Positions 47,223-58,244 of a DNA stretch of 64,000 nt are shown piece after piece. The notes beneath the pieces were generated by a model. It had not been told where the DNA came from and made no database searches. It saw only the letters and a program-made list of their open reading frames with translations. This DNA is from Azospirillum ramasamyi. Its GTDB lineage: Bacteria > Pseudomonadota > Alphaproteobacteria > Azospirillales > Azospirillaceae. Numbering within the stretch: the first letter of the stretch is position 1; each line of letters opens with the position of its first letter. Both the position numbers and the translations under genes were made by a program. The DNA lies in assembly GCF_003233655.1 (NCBI RefSeq), contig NZ_CP029831.1, positions 621,501 to 685,500 on the forward strand, given 5' to 3'.

Positions 47223-48509
47223 ATGTCGATGTGGCAGGGCAAGGACGGGTTGAGGGGGCCTCGGGCGACGGTTCGGGACGATCTGGTCGGATGCCCGGAT
47301 TGCGGGCGGCTTCACCGTGCCCGTGAATTGCCTCGCGGCGGCCGGGCCGTCTGCACCCGGTGCGGCTCGCTGCTGTACCGGCATGTCGCGGGCGGGGTGC
47401 GTCATGCCCTGCCCATGGCGCTGACCGCGCTGCTGCTGCTGGGATTGATCGCCGTCGCTCCGCTGATGGCGGTGAATATCCAGGGGAACATCCGCGACGG
47501 TCTGGTGGCGACCGGGTTGGAGGAGTTGGCCGACCAGGGGATGTGGCCGCTGGCGCTGCTGGTCGGGACGCTGGTGCTGGGCGCGCCGGTGGTCCGCGTG
47601 TCGGCGGTGATCGCCGTGCTGCTCAGCCTGCACGGCGGACGTCCGCCGAAATCGCCCCGCGTGATCGCCCGGCTGTTCGCCCTGACCGAGACTCTGCGCC
47701 CCTGGGCGATGCTGGACGTCTTCCTGCTCGGCCTGCTGGTCGGCTATTCCAAGCTGTACGGATTCGCCAATGCGGAAATGCTGACCGGCGGGCTGGCGCT
47801 CGGCGGCTATGTGCTGGCGATCACCGTGATGGACCAGGGGCTCGACCGCCGGGCGCTATGGTCGGCCATCGACCATGTGCCTGCCGGCCCTTCGCCCTTC
47901 CCCCGGCGCTGGGTCTCCTGCCCGGTCTGCCAGCGGGTCCACGGCCATGACCATGAGCCCGTGCCGCACCTCTGCACCCGCTGCGACAGCCGTATGCACA
48001 AGCGGGAACCCGACAGTCTGCAACGGACCACGGCCCTGGTGGCGACCAGCGCCATTCTCTATGTGCCGGCCAACCTGCTGCCGGTGATGACCGTCGTCAA
48101 TTTCGGCCGGGGCGATCCCAGCACGATCCTGGGCGGCGTCGGGGAGTTGGCGGCGTCCGGCATGTGGCCGCTGGCGCTGCTGGTCTTCATCGCCAGCATC
48201 GCGGTGCCGCTGCTGAAGCTGGGCGGGTTGCTCTGGTTCGTCGTCACGGCATGGCGCGGATCGGCTGCGCGGCTGCGGGGACGGACCCGCCTCTATCGTT
48301 TCATCGACGCCATCGGGCGTTGGTCCAATGTGGACGTATTCATGATCGCCATCCTCACGGCGCTGGTGCAGTTCGGCGCCGTCGCCTCCGTCCGCGCCGA
48401 TTCCGGCGCGATCGCCTTCGCCGCCGTGGTCATCCTGACCATGCTGGCAAGCCACGTCTTCGACCCGCGCGTGATGTGGGACCGGGCGGACGGGGGGCGG
48501 CATGACTGA
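47223..48509 (+). CDS. pqiA: PqiA, membrane protein of the Pqi lipid transport system
   Basis: About 428 residues with two homologous halves of four helices each. Each half starts with a zinc-ribbon-like motif: CPDCGRLH...CTRCGS (near residue 25) and CPVCQRVH...CTRCDS (near residue 235). PqiA is the inner-membrane partner of the PqiB tunnel that spans the periplasm. Start among TTG 47181, ATG 47223 and ATG 47229 is uncertain. It overlaps pqiB by eight bases. Confidence 0.9.
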   Translation: MSMWQGKDGLRGPRATVRDDLVGCPDCGRLHRARELPRGGRAVCTRCGSLLYRHVAGGVRHALPMALTALLLLGLIAVAPLMAVNIQGNIRDGLVATGLEELADQGMWPLALLVGTLVLGAPVVRVSAVIAVLLSLHGGRPPKSPRVIARLFALTETLRPWAMLDVFLLGLLVGYSKLYGFANAEMLTGGLALGGYVLAITVMDQGLDRRALWSAIDHVPAGPSPFPRRWVSCPVCQRVHGHDHEPVPHLCTRCDSRMHKREPDSLQRTTALVATSAILYVPANLLPVMTVVNFGRGDPSTILGGVGELAASGMWPLALLVFIASIAVPLLKLGGLLWFVVTAWRGSAARLRGRTRLYRFIDAIGRWSNVDVFMIAILTALVQFGAVASVRADSGAIAFAAVVILTMLASHVFDPRVMWDRADGGRHD

Positions 48510-50196
48510 CTCCGGCCAGCCCCCTCCGCCCGCATCTCCCGCCGCTCCGCCGCCTTCTCCTCCGCCGGAGGTCGAGGTATCGACGCGCCCGAGGCTGTCC
48601 CTCCTGTGGCTGCTGCCGCTGGTGGCGGCGCTGATCGTCGGCTGGCTCGGCTGGCAATGGCTGGAGGACCGCGGTCCGCAGATCGTCATCATCTTCCAGT
48701 CCGGCGACGGGCTGGAGGCCGGGCGGACCCCGATCAAGCTCAAGAACGTCAATCTCGGCGTGATCGAGTCGGTCCGCCTGTCCGACAACCTGTCCCAGGT
48801 GATCGCCACCGCCCGCATGGACCGCACCGCCAGCCAGCACCTGAGGGAGGGAACCCGCTTCTGGGTGGTGGAGCCTCGCCTCAGCCTTGGCGGGGTGTCC
48901 GGTCTGAGCACCGTGGTGTCCGGCACCTATGTGGAGATGGAGCCCGGCGGCGGCGCGGAGCGGCGAGAGTTCTACGCGCTGGACGAACCGCCGGTGGTCC
49001 GCGCCGACACGCCGGGCCGCAGCTTCACCCTGAAGGCGGAGCAGCTGGGATCGCTGGCGCAGGGGTCGCCGGTCTATTTCCGTGGCGTCCAGGTGGGCGA
49101 GGTGATGGGCTACAACCTGTCGCCCCAGGACCGCACGGTGTCGGTCTCCATCTTCGTCCGCGCCCCCTATGAGGGACTCGTGCGCGAGGGGAGCCGGTTC
49201 TGGCGGTCGTCGGGTATCCAGTTCACCGCTGGGGCCGAGGGACTTAAGTTCCAGATGGAATCGCTGAGGGCGCTGGCGCTGGGCGGCGTGGTGCTGGAAA
49301 CCCCGCCCGATCCGGAGGCCGGAGTGCAGGCGAAGGATTGGTCCACCTTCACGCTCTATGAGGATCAGGCCGCGGCCGTGGCGGCGCGCGACCGGCTGCG
49401 CGTGCGCTATCGGCTGGAGTTCCCCGGTTCGGTCCAGGGACTCCAGGCGGGGGCGCCGGTGCTGTTGCGCGGCTTGACGGTCGGGCATGTGGCCGCCGTG
49501 CGGCTGGAGTATGACGAGGCGACGCAGGAACTTCGCATCCCCGTCTTCATCGATTTCGAACCGGAACTCGTCGTCCGGACCTATGATGTTCAGGAAAACC
49601 GGCCGTTGGACGAGGCTGCCGTGCGCCGGCTGGTCGCCACCCAGGTGGAAAAGGGCCTGCGCGGCCGTCTGGCATCCGGAAACCTGCTGACCGGGCAAAG
49701 GCTGGTGTTCTTCGACTACGCGCCGGACATGCCGCCCGCACTGGGGCCGGACCGGTCGGAATTGCCGACGGTGGCGTCCAGCGACCTTGATTCGATCATG
49801 GCGTCGGCAGGCGAGGTGATGGACAAGATTTCCGCGCTGCCGCTGGACGCGCTGATCGCCGATCTGCGCGGCACCCTGCAATCGGTGAGCGGCCTTGCCG
49901 GCTCCCCGGACCTCGCGCGCTCCCTCGCGGAACTCGCCAAGGCGCTGGGCAGCGCCGACGCGCTGATGCGCAATGCCAACCGCCAATTGCCGGAGGTGGT
50001 GAGGAGTCTGCGCGGGGTGGCGACGGCGGCGGAGGGAGCGTTGAACAGCGCCAACGGCTTGATGACCGGAAGCGGCGGGCAGCCCGACCTGCCGGAGGTG
50101 CTGCGGCAGTTGAACGACGCCGCGCGGTCCTTCCGCGTGCTGGCCGACTATCTGGAACGCCACCCCGATGCGCTGATTTGGGGCAAGAGACGGTAA
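48502..50196 (+). CDS. pqiB: PqiB, MCE-domain intermembrane transport protein
   Basis: A 564-residue protein with a cytoplasmic Pro-rich start, one membrane anchor (LLWLLPLVAALIVGWLGWQW) and three MlaD/MCE domains in the periplasm (starting near IVIIFQSGDGLEAGRTPIKL, SFTLKAEQLGSLAQGSPVYF and LRVRYRLEFPGSVQGLQAGA), then a long helical C-terminus that forms the needle-like tube. It carries lipids between the inner and outer membranes. Order pqiA-pqiB-pqiC is the standard one. Confidence 0.93.
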   Translation: MTDSGQPPPPASPAAPPPSPPPEVEVSTRPRLSLLWLLPLVAALIVGWLGWQWLEDRGPQIVIIFQSGDGLEAGRTPIKLKNVNLGVIESVRLSDNLSQVIATARMDRTASQHLREGTRFWVVEPRLSLGGVSGLSTVVSGTYVEMEPGGGAERREFYALDEPPVVRADTPGRSFTLKAEQLGSLAQGSPVYFRGVQVGEVMGYNLSPQDRTVSVSIFVRAPYEGLVREGSRFWRSSGIQFTAGAEGLKFQMESLRALALGGVVLETPPDPEAGVQAKDWSTFTLYEDQAAAVAARDRLRVRYRLEFPGSVQGLQAGAPVLLRGLTVGHVAAVRLEYDEATQELRIPVFIDFEPELVVRTYDVQENRPLDEAAVRRLVATQVEKGLRGRLASGNLLTGQRLVFFDYAPDMPPALGPDRSELPTVASSDLDSIMASAGEVMDKISALPLDALIADLRGTLQSVSGLAGSPDLARSLAELAKALGSADALMRNANRQLPEVVRSLRGVATAAEGALNSANGLMTGSGGQPDLPEVLRQLNDAARSFRVLADYLERHPDALIWGKRR

Positions 50197-50211
50197 GGGA
50201 TGGGGGAAGGA

Positions 50212-50811
50212 ATGAGGATGGAGCGGATGCGCGGATTGCGGGGGGCGGCGATGGCGCTGCCCTTGCTGGTGCTGGCGGCCTGCCAGTCGGCGCCGGACAG
50301 CCAGCTCTACACGCTGGCGGTGGTGCCGCCGTCAGGAACGGCGCAGCCGGTCCGCACCGCGTTTCAAACCTTGGCGCTGGGATCGCTGGACCTGCCGATG
50401 CTGATCGACCGGCCTCAGATCGTCGTCCGCATCGACAGCAACCGGGTGAAGGAACTGGAGTTCAACCGCTGGGCCGAGCCTCTGGCCGACGGGCTCCGCT
50501 CCACCCTTACCGGCGATTTGACGGCGCGCCTGCCCGGCGTGACCGTCCTGCCGGTGGCCGGCAGCGCGGTGGAAGAGGGCACGGCGGTGCTGGCCGTCAC
50601 CATCCTGCGCTTCGATGCCGACATCAGCGGCCGGGTGGTGCTGGACGCGCAATGGAGCCTGACCCAGGCCGGCGGCGCACGGAAGATCGGCCCGACGCGA
50701 GAGGCGGTGGACGTCTCTGCCGCCAGCGCCGGGCCGGATGCCCTGGTGCGGGCGATGAGCCAGGCGGTCGCCATTTTCTCCGACCGCATCGTCGCCGCGG
50801 TGCGCCGCTGA
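50212..50811 (+). CDS. pqiC: PqiC, outer-membrane lipoprotein of the Pqi system
   Basis: About 199 residues, ABC-type transport auxiliary lipoprotein family. The lipobox is LPLLVLAAC at about residue 24. The mature part has the typical YTLAVVPPSG start and the region RPQIVVRIDSNRVKELEFNRWAEPL. Several ATGs (50200, 50212, 50218) precede the signal; 50212 has the best spacing from GGGGG. PqiC caps the PqiB tube at the outer membrane. Confidence 0.88.
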   Translation: MRMERMRGLRGAAMALPLLVLAACQSAPDSQLYTLAVVPPSGTAQPVRTAFQTLALGSLDLPMLIDRPQIVVRIDSNRVKELEFNRWAEPLADGLRSTLTGDLTARLPGVTVLPVAGSAVEEGTAVLAVTILRFDADISGRVVLDAQWSLTQAGGARKIGPTREAVDVSAASAGPDALVRAMSQAVAIFSDRIVAAVRR

Positions 50812-50824
50812 GAAGCGGCCCCGT

Positions 50825-51364
50825 TCAGTGGAGCAGGGTGGCGCCGCGGTCGGCAGTCGGGTGGGGGCGGTCCATGCGCCCGGCCGCCGTCCGATGGGGC
50901 CGAAGGTCCTCCGCCTCCGGGTCGGGCATCAGCAATCCGGCGCGGCTGAGGGCGGAGGCCAGGACGCAGAGCGGCGCCATCGCCATCCGCACGCCCGCCA
51001 GCGGCAGCCAATCGTTCATCAGCACTCCGGCTTCACCATGCTGCCCCTGCTGGGCGAGCCGCAGCATGTCGAGCAACAGCGCCTCGTCGATGCCTAGCGA
51101 CGGGCAGGGCGGCCGGTGCAGGTCCAGCGGGCGGGTGGTGGCCGCCAGAACGATGCGCATCAGCGTGTCGAAGGCCACCGCGGCGTCGTTTGACAGACCC
51201 GCCGTGGTCATTCCGTCCTGCCAGTGCGGATGCTGGCGCTCCGGCTCGCGCAGGGGTTCGGCCCACAGGCGCAGAACGGACACGACCAGCGCCTCCGCCG
51301 CGTGCAGATCCTGGAATCGCTGGCGCGGCGGCATGGCGCGGCGATGGGACGACATGGTGGGCAT
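50825..51364 (-). CDS. Unknown protein behind a Fur-box-like site
   Basis: A 179-residue soluble, probably helical protein, converging with pqiC 13 bases away. No signal peptide, membrane segment or family motif is recognised; the middle (GIDEALLLDMLRLAQQGQHGE) looks like an alpha-helical bundle, and the C-terminus is His/Pro/Arg-rich. A strong Fur-type palindrome lies 44-74 bases upstream of the ATG, which suggests expression under iron limitation. Two alternative ATGs lie within the first 11 codons. Confidence 0.65.
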   Translation of the reverse strand: MPTMSSHRRAMPPRQRFQDLHAAEALVVSVLRLWAEPLREPERQHPHWQDGMTTAGLSNDAAVAFDTLMRIVLAATTRPLDLHRPPCPSLGIDEALLLDMLRLAQQGQHGEAGVLMNDWLPLAGVRMAMAPLCVLASALSRAGLLMPDPEAEDLRPHRTAAGRMDRPHPTADRGATLLH

Positions 51365-51407
51365 GGCGAACTCCGCATTGAAGACAGGCGGAGATTAGGC
51401 TGCTCAA

Positions 51408-51438
51408 AATGATAATGCAAGTCATTCGCATTTGCATT
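51408..51438. promoter_or_regulatory. Fur-box-like palindrome
   Basis: AATGCAA (51414-51420) and TTGCATT (51432-51438) are perfect arms with an 11-base spacer, and the left side extends into AATGATAATGCAA. The pattern of NAT repeats (GATAAT, TCATT, GCATTT) closely resembles Fur boxes. It lies between the end of the LysR gene and the start of the unknown gene at 51364, so the latter is the likely target. Confidence 0.65.
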
Positions 51439-51454
51439 GAGCGAGGTTCGTTGC

Positions 51455-53625
<2,171 letters not shown>

Positions 53626-53648
53626 GGCCACGGCTGCTAGGATGACGG

Positions 53649-53685
53649 CGCTCCCCTCTCCCGCAGCGGGGGAGGGGAGCGTTTT
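53649..53685 (+). terminator. Hairpin with T tract between adhC and fghA
   Basis: CGCTCCCCTC (53649-53658) and GAGGGGAGCG (53672-53681) form a strong stem, followed by TTTT at 53682-53685. It looks like an intrinsic terminator or attenuator within the adhC-fghA unit and also resembles the C/G-rich palindromes elsewhere in the window. It would lower fghA expression relative to adhC. Confidence 0.6.
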
Positions 53686-53714
53686 GCGACAGCGACTTTG
53701 AAAAGGGCAGTTCC

Positions 53715-54566
53715 ATGACCGACCCCCTCACCACCCTGTCGGAAACCCGCGTCTTCGGCGGCCGGCTGAAGCGGGTGCGGCACCAGTCCGCGGCGGTGCG
53801 CTGCGAAATGACCTTCGCCATCTTCCTGCCGCCGCAGGTGGAGGACGGCGCCAAGGTGCCGGTCTTCTATTGGCTGTCCGGCCTGACCTGCACCGACGAG
53901 AACTTCACCCAGAAGGCCGGCGCCTTCCGCGTCGCGGCTGAGCTGGGCCTTGCCATCGTCGCCCCCGATACCAGCCCGCGCGGCGAAGGGGTGCCGGGCG
54001 ATCCCGACGGCGCCTGGGATTTCGGGCAGGGCGCGGGCTTCTACGTCGATGCGACGGAGGAGCCGTGGGCGCGGCATTACCGCATGCACGATTATGTGAC
54101 GCGGGAACTGCCGGCGCTGGTCGAAGGGAATTTCCCGGTCAGCGGCCGCCGTTCCATCGCCGGCCATTCGATGGGCGGGCATGGCGCGCTGGTCTGCGCG
54201 CTGAAGCATCCCGGCTTCTACAAGGCGGTGTCGGCCTTCGCCCCCATCGTCAACCCGGCGGCGGTTCCCTGGGGCGAGAAGGCGTTCGGCCGCTATCTGG
54301 GACCGGACCAGGACCGCTGGCTGGACTGGGACGCCTGCGCGCTGATCGGCAAGGCGAAGGAGCGTTTGCCGATCCTGATCGACCAGGGTGACCGCGACGG
54401 CTTCCTGGAGGCGCAGTTGAAGCCGCAGGCGCTGGTCGCCGCGGCGGAGGCGGCGGGTCATCCGCTGACGCTGCGCATGCAGCCCGGCTATGACCACAGC
54501 TATTTCTTCATCAGCACGTTCATCGAGGATCACCTGCGCCATCACGCGGCGGCGCTGGCGGGGTAG
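53715..54566 (+). CDS. fghA: S-formylglutathione hydrolase
   Basis: A 283-residue serine esterase that splits S-formylglutathione to formate and glutathione, the second step of the formaldehyde pathway. The nucleophile is in [11 protein letters not shown], the acid in IDQGDRDGF and the histidine in PGYDHSYFF. The oxyanion region [12 protein letters not shown] is typical. Length matches the family. Confidence 0.95.
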   Translation: MTDPLTTLSETRVFGGRLKRVRHQSAAVRCEMTFAIFLPPQVEDGAKVPVFYWLSGLTCTDENFTQKAGAFRVAAELGLAIVAPDTSPRGEGVPGDPDGAWDFGQGAGFYVDATEEPWARHYRMHDYVTRELPALVEGNFPVSGRRSIAGHSMGGHGALVCALKHPGFYKAVSAFAPIVNPAAVPWGEKAFGRYLGPDQDRWLDWDACALIGKAKERLPILIDQGDRDGFLEAQLKPQALVAAAEAAGHPLTLRMQPGYDHSYFFISTFIEDHLRHHAAALAG

Positions 54567-54582
54567 GGGCAGGCTTCGATTG

Positions 54583-54629
54583 CCCCCACCTAGCCTCCCC
54601 CGCCGGGCGGAGGAGAGTTGGGGTGGGGG
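54583..54629. repeat. GC-rich palindromic element between convergent genes
   Basis: CCCCCACC (54583-54590) pairs with GGTGGGGG (54622-54629), with further pairing of CCTCC and GGAGG inside. It lies between the fghA stop and the end of the DUF1513 gene. It belongs with the other dispersed C/G-rich palindromes of the window and may act as a bidirectional terminator. Confidence 0.5.
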
Positions 54630-54656
54630 CCTAGCTTCGTTCCCCCGCCGGCTCCC

Positions 54657-55805
54657 TTACCCCAGCCGCCGCGTCAGGTGGTTGTCCCACCGGAATTCCG
54701 GCGCCCGGCGCTCCGGCCCTGCCGTTGCGCTGACCGACACCGGTTCGATCACGCCCAACCCGCTGGTCGCCAGATACCCCTCGTCGCTCGGCGCCAGCCC
54801 GCAGCCGTCGGTCAGCGTGGTCGAGCCGAGCCAGGCGCCGGTCGCGGCGTCCCACAGCCCGATGATCCCGCCCGGCGGCGAACTGGCGGCGACGGTCCTG
54901 CCGTCCGACGCGACGCTGCCGATATAGCCCTGCATGCGCGACAGCATGTCCTCCGGCGTATCGAAGAGGCGGACGGCCCCGCTGCCGGGGCGGTGCGCGC
55001 CGGTCAGGGGCTGCAGCATGCCGATGGGCCGCTCGTCCTGCATGCCGAAGGCGACGCCGCCGTCGTCCAGCAGGGCGATGTGGCGGATGCCGAGGTTGCT
55101 GTGTTCCTCCGGCAGGCGGACCTTGTCGAGCAGCCTGCCGGTCGCCGCCTCCACATAGGTCAGCGAGGCGTCCATGCTGTCGAGGTTCAGCTTGGCCCGG
55201 CCAGTGTCGGGATGGGTGATGACGCCGCCATTGGCCACCGCGAGCGTGGTGCCGTCATGCATCAGGATCAGTTCATGCGGTCCCAGCCCGTGGGTCGGGA
55301 TGGCGCCGGTGCGGCGGTAATCGTCGGTGGCGTCATAGACGCCGATGGCCCCCTCCTCGCGCGGGACGTCGTCCTCGGCGACATAGAGGGTGCGGCCATC
55401 GGCGGAATAGCCGCCATGGCCGGTGAAGCGGCGGTCGTCCGGCGCCCGCAGGACCGGACCGGGAGTGCCGTCGGCCAGCGACAGGATCTGGAACCAGCGG
55501 CCGGGCCGGCGGGAGAAGACCACGGCCTCGGCCATGGCCGGACGCGGCACGATGCCGTGGGCGCGGCCGGGGGTGGGGGTGGTGAACAGCACCTTGCCGG
55601 CAGGGTCCAGCGCCGCGACGCCGTAGCTCGGCTCCGCCCCGGCGGTGGCATAGGCGTTGAGATAGATCGTGCCGTTGCCGGCGGCATGGGCCGTGCCGGT
55701 CAGCATGGCCAGCAGCCCACCGCCCAGCAGTCGCCCGCCAATCAGATTCCCGCCCGCCATCAGGCCGAGGATGTGCCGGCGGTCCATCGCTCCCTTCCCG
55801 CTCAT
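54657..55805 (-). CDS. DUF1513 family protein (periplasmic, beta-propeller-like)
   Basis: About 382 residues with a Tat-like or Sec signal (DRRHILGLMAGGNLIGG) and repeated beta-propeller-like strands such as GGYSADGRTLYVAEDDV and GLGPHELILMHDGTTLAVANGG. DUF1513 proteins recur at the end of imelysin/di-heme iron clusters, as here. ATG 55805 lies four bases after the stop of the upstream imelysin gene; ATG 55787 is an alternative. The biochemical role is unknown. Confidence 0.85.
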   Translation of the reverse strand: MSGKGAMDRRHILGLMAGGNLIGGRLLGGGLLAMLTGTAHAAGNGTIYLNAYATAGAEPSYGVAALDPAGKVLFTTPTPGRAHGIVPRPAMAEAVVFSRRPGRWFQILSLADGTPGPVLRAPDDRRFTGHGGYSADGRTLYVAEDDVPREEGAIGVYDATDDYRRTGAIPTHGLGPHELILMHDGTTLAVANGGVITHPDTGRAKLNLDSMDASLTYVEAATGRLLDKVRLPEEHSNLGIRHIALLDDGGVAFGMQDERPIGMLQPLTGAHRPGSGAVRLFDTPEDMLSRMQGYIGSVASDGRTVAASSPPGGIIGLWDAATGAWLGSTTLTDGCGLAPSDEGYLATSGLGVIEPVSVSATAGPERRAPEFRWDNHLTRRLG

Positions 55806-55809
55806 GGGT

Positions 55810-56922
55810 TCAGTCCCCGTCCAGCTCATTGAAGCCCAGCGTGATGTCCAGCAGCGGGGCGAGCGTGCCCAGCATCTCCACCCGTGCCGCCTTGATCAGG
55901 CGCAGCGCGGCATCGGTTTTCTGGCGGGCGGCCGGATCGGTCACCGCCTTGTTCAGCGGACCCGGCACCGCCGCCACGGCGCCGATCGCGGCGGCGAAGC
56001 TCCCGTCGACCGCCTGCTTCGCGGCGGTTCCGTCCTCGCCCGGCGGCAGCAGCGAGACGAAGCCCGGCCCGCCATTCTCGCCCATCAGCAGGGCGCGCAG
56101 CCCTTCCAGATTCAGCGCGATGTTGCGCAGCCCCCGGCCGCTGCGCAGGGCTTCGACCACCATCGGCTTGGCATCCTCGATGCCGGTGCCGAGCGGGGCC
56201 ATCAGCTTCTGATCGATGATCACCTGCATCGCGGTGACGGCGGAGGTGTAGAGCGTGTTCACCGCCTCCGACGGGGTGGGGCCGAGGACGGTCGCCTCAC
56301 CGGCGGCCAGCGGCGCCTCCAGTTCCTTCCAGCCGTCGCGCGCATCGGCCGCGATGGCGGCGACGTTGCGGGCGGCGGCGGCGGCGAGCCGCGCGCGGAA
56401 GCGCTTGGCGTCGCTGCCGGTGAAGCTCTCCACCGTGACGTTCTCGTCGAACAGCAGCCGTTCCAGCACGGTCAGGCCCTGCACGGCCGCGCTCTGGCGG
56501 GCGAGCGCCCCCGGCTGCAGCAGCTTCGGATCCTGGTCGCGCAGAATCTGGCCGATCTGGCGTTGGACCACGCCGGCCCGTTCCGGCCAGAAGGACAGGC
56601 GGTCGGCCCGCAGGTTCACGGTCAGCGGACCCGGCCGCAGATGCTGCACGCCGGCCCAGGCGTCGGTGACCCGGGTGTGGGCCGTCCGCGCCTCCTCCAG
56701 GCCGGCGGCGCTGGGGCTGGCGGCGAAGCGGTCGAGCGTGTCGGCATAGGCGTCGGCCGCCGCCGCCAGCGCGTCGAAGCGGGGCAGGGCATGGGTGCGG
56801 ACCATGCCGGCCAGGAAGGCGCTGTCGTTGTCCGACTGCCGGGCGGCGAAGGCCGGGGTCCGGGGCAACAGGGCGGCCACGGCGGCGGCCGACATCAGTC
56901 CAAGCACTATGCGGCGTCGCAT
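55810..56922 (-). CDS. Imelysin family protein (divergent)
   Basis: A 370-residue periplasmic protein with a signal peptide ending near PRTPAFAA. It has the all-helical imelysin pattern (two related bundles). The GxHxxE signature of imelysins is altered: the corresponding stretch is GLTVLERLLFDE, which keeps Gly and Glu but lacks His, so metal binding may differ from the partner at 59856-61130. It is the fourth gene of the iron cluster. Confidence 0.85.
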   Translation of the reverse strand: MRRRIVLGLMSAAAVAALLPRTPAFAARQSDNDSAFLAGMVRTHALPRFDALAAAADAYADTLDRFAASPSAAGLEEARTAHTRVTDAWAGVQHLRPGPLTVNLRADRLSFWPERAGVVQRQIGQILRDQDPKLLQPGALARQSAAVQGLTVLERLLFDENVTVESFTGSDAKRFRARLAAAAARNVAAIAADARDGWKELEAPLAAGEATVLGPTPSEAVNTLYTSAVTAMQVIIDQKLMAPLGTGIEDAKPMVVEALRSGRGLRNIALNLEGLRALLMGENGGPGFVSLLPPGEDGTAAKQAVDGSFAAAIGAVAAVPGPLNKAVTDPAARQKTDAALRLIKAARVEMLGTLAPLLDITLGFNELDGD

Positions 56923-56972
56923 ACGATCAAATCCCTTCTGCCGGTTACGCGGATCAAAGCCCCGCCCATCCT

Positions 56973-58244
56973 TTACAAACCAAAGACATAGCGCACCAGC
57001 CGCTTCCGCTCCGCCGCAGGCAGGGTCATGAAGCGGTCCTTCGCTCCCTCGGCTTCGCCGCCGTGCCACAGGATGGCTTCGGTCACGCTGCGGGCGCGCC
57101 CGTCATGCAGCAGCGATAGCTGCCCGTCCTTTGCCGCCAGCCGGTTCAGCCCCCAAAGCGGCGTGGTGCGCCAGTCGCTTCCGCGCGCCTCGCCCATCGC
57201 CAGCCCATCGCCCAGCGCCGGGCCGAGGTCGTGCAGCAGCATGTCGCTGTGCGGGAAGATGTCGCGGTCGGACAGGGCCGGATGGGACGGATCCTCCACC
57301 GTGCGCCAGGACGGGCGGTGGCAGGCGGCGCAGCCGGTGTCGGCGAACAGCCTGGCGCCGGCCTCGTCCTTCGACGCCTCCAGACTGCCGTCGGGCGGCA
57401 GGTCGCGCAGGTAGCCGTCGATCAGGCCGATCACCGTGCTGGGGATTTCCAGCCCCTCGAACTGCTTGGAGTCGCCGTGCGGGGCGTTGCGGCAGGCGGT
57501 CTGGGCCGGGGTGCAGTCGCCCCAGGGTACGGGAAAGGCCGGGGTCGACATGCCGATGTCGAGGCTGAAGGCCTCCGCATCCTGATGTTCGAGCGTGGGG
57601 TGCATCGCCTTCCAGCCGAAACGGCCGACCTGACGCTTGCCGTCCACCGTCACATTGTTCACCCGGCCGGCCACGGGACCGCCGGACGCCGCCTGCCTTG
57701 CCGCCTCCGCCTCGATCGCCTCGGCCGGGATGCGGTCGAGCAGGCCCATGCCATGGACCCGCGGAGGCACGCGGGCGGACATCACCGTCGCTTCGGCCAG
57801 CGGGCCATAGCCGAGATCCTCGACCACCGGGGTGGGATGGCGCAGCCGGACGATTTCGCCGTCGGGGAAGCGCACCTCCTCCTCCCGGTAGGTGACACGG
57901 GGGCGCCCTTCGATCACCTGTCCGAGGATGGCGTTGGCCTGGATCTGCCGGCCATAGACCGGGTCGTCGTTCAGCTTGATCGTATAGCCGACGCCCTGGT
58001 CCCCCGCCATCGCCGGGTCTGGCGGACGGCCGCCGCCGCCGCGCGGATGGCAGACGGCGCAGGACCGCGCGTTGTAGAGAGGCCCCAGACCGTCCGCCGC
58101 CTGGGTCGCGGTGGGCGCCGCCACCCACATGCGGCGGAACAGCGCCTCGCCGATGCGGTTGTCGAGGCCGCTGTCGGCCTGCGCGGCAGGAGCGAGAAGG
58201 AGAACAAGCGCGACCGCTGTGCCGCGAAGTGATATCTCAAGCAA
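56973..58244 (-). CDS. Di-haem oxidoreductase (DUF1111, thiol oxidoreductase-like)
   Basis: A 423-residue periplasmic c-type cytochrome. Signal peptide AVALVLLLAPAAQA. Two haem-binding motifs are CAVCH (near residue 62) and CAACH (near residue 305), as in the MauG/cytochrome c peroxidase-like DUF1111 family. TTG 58244 overlaps the multicopper oxidase stop by eight bases; a later GTG could serve instead. It likely oxidises or reduces iron, or passes electrons, within the imelysin cluster. Confidence 0.88.
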   Translation of the reverse strand: MLEISLRGTAVALVLLLAPAAQADSGLDNRIGEALFRRMWVAAPTATQAADGLGPLYNARSCAVCHPRGGGGRPPDPAMAGDQGVGYTIKLNDDPVYGRQIQANAILGQVIEGRPRVTYREEEVRFPDGEIVRLRHPTPVVEDLGYGPLAEATVMSARVPPRVHGMGLLDRIPAEAIEAEAARQAASGGPVAGRVNNVTVDGKRQVGRFGWKAMHPTLEHQDAEAFSLDIGMSTPAFPVPWGDCTPAQTACRNAPHGDSKQFEGLEIPSTVIGLIDGYLRDLPPDGSLEASKDEAGARLFADTGCAACHRPSWRTVEDPSHPALSDRDIFPHSDMLLHDLGPALGDGLAMGEARGSDWRTTPLWGLNRLAAKDGQLSLLHDGRARSVTEAILWHGGEAEGAKDRFMTLPAAERKRLVRYVFGL

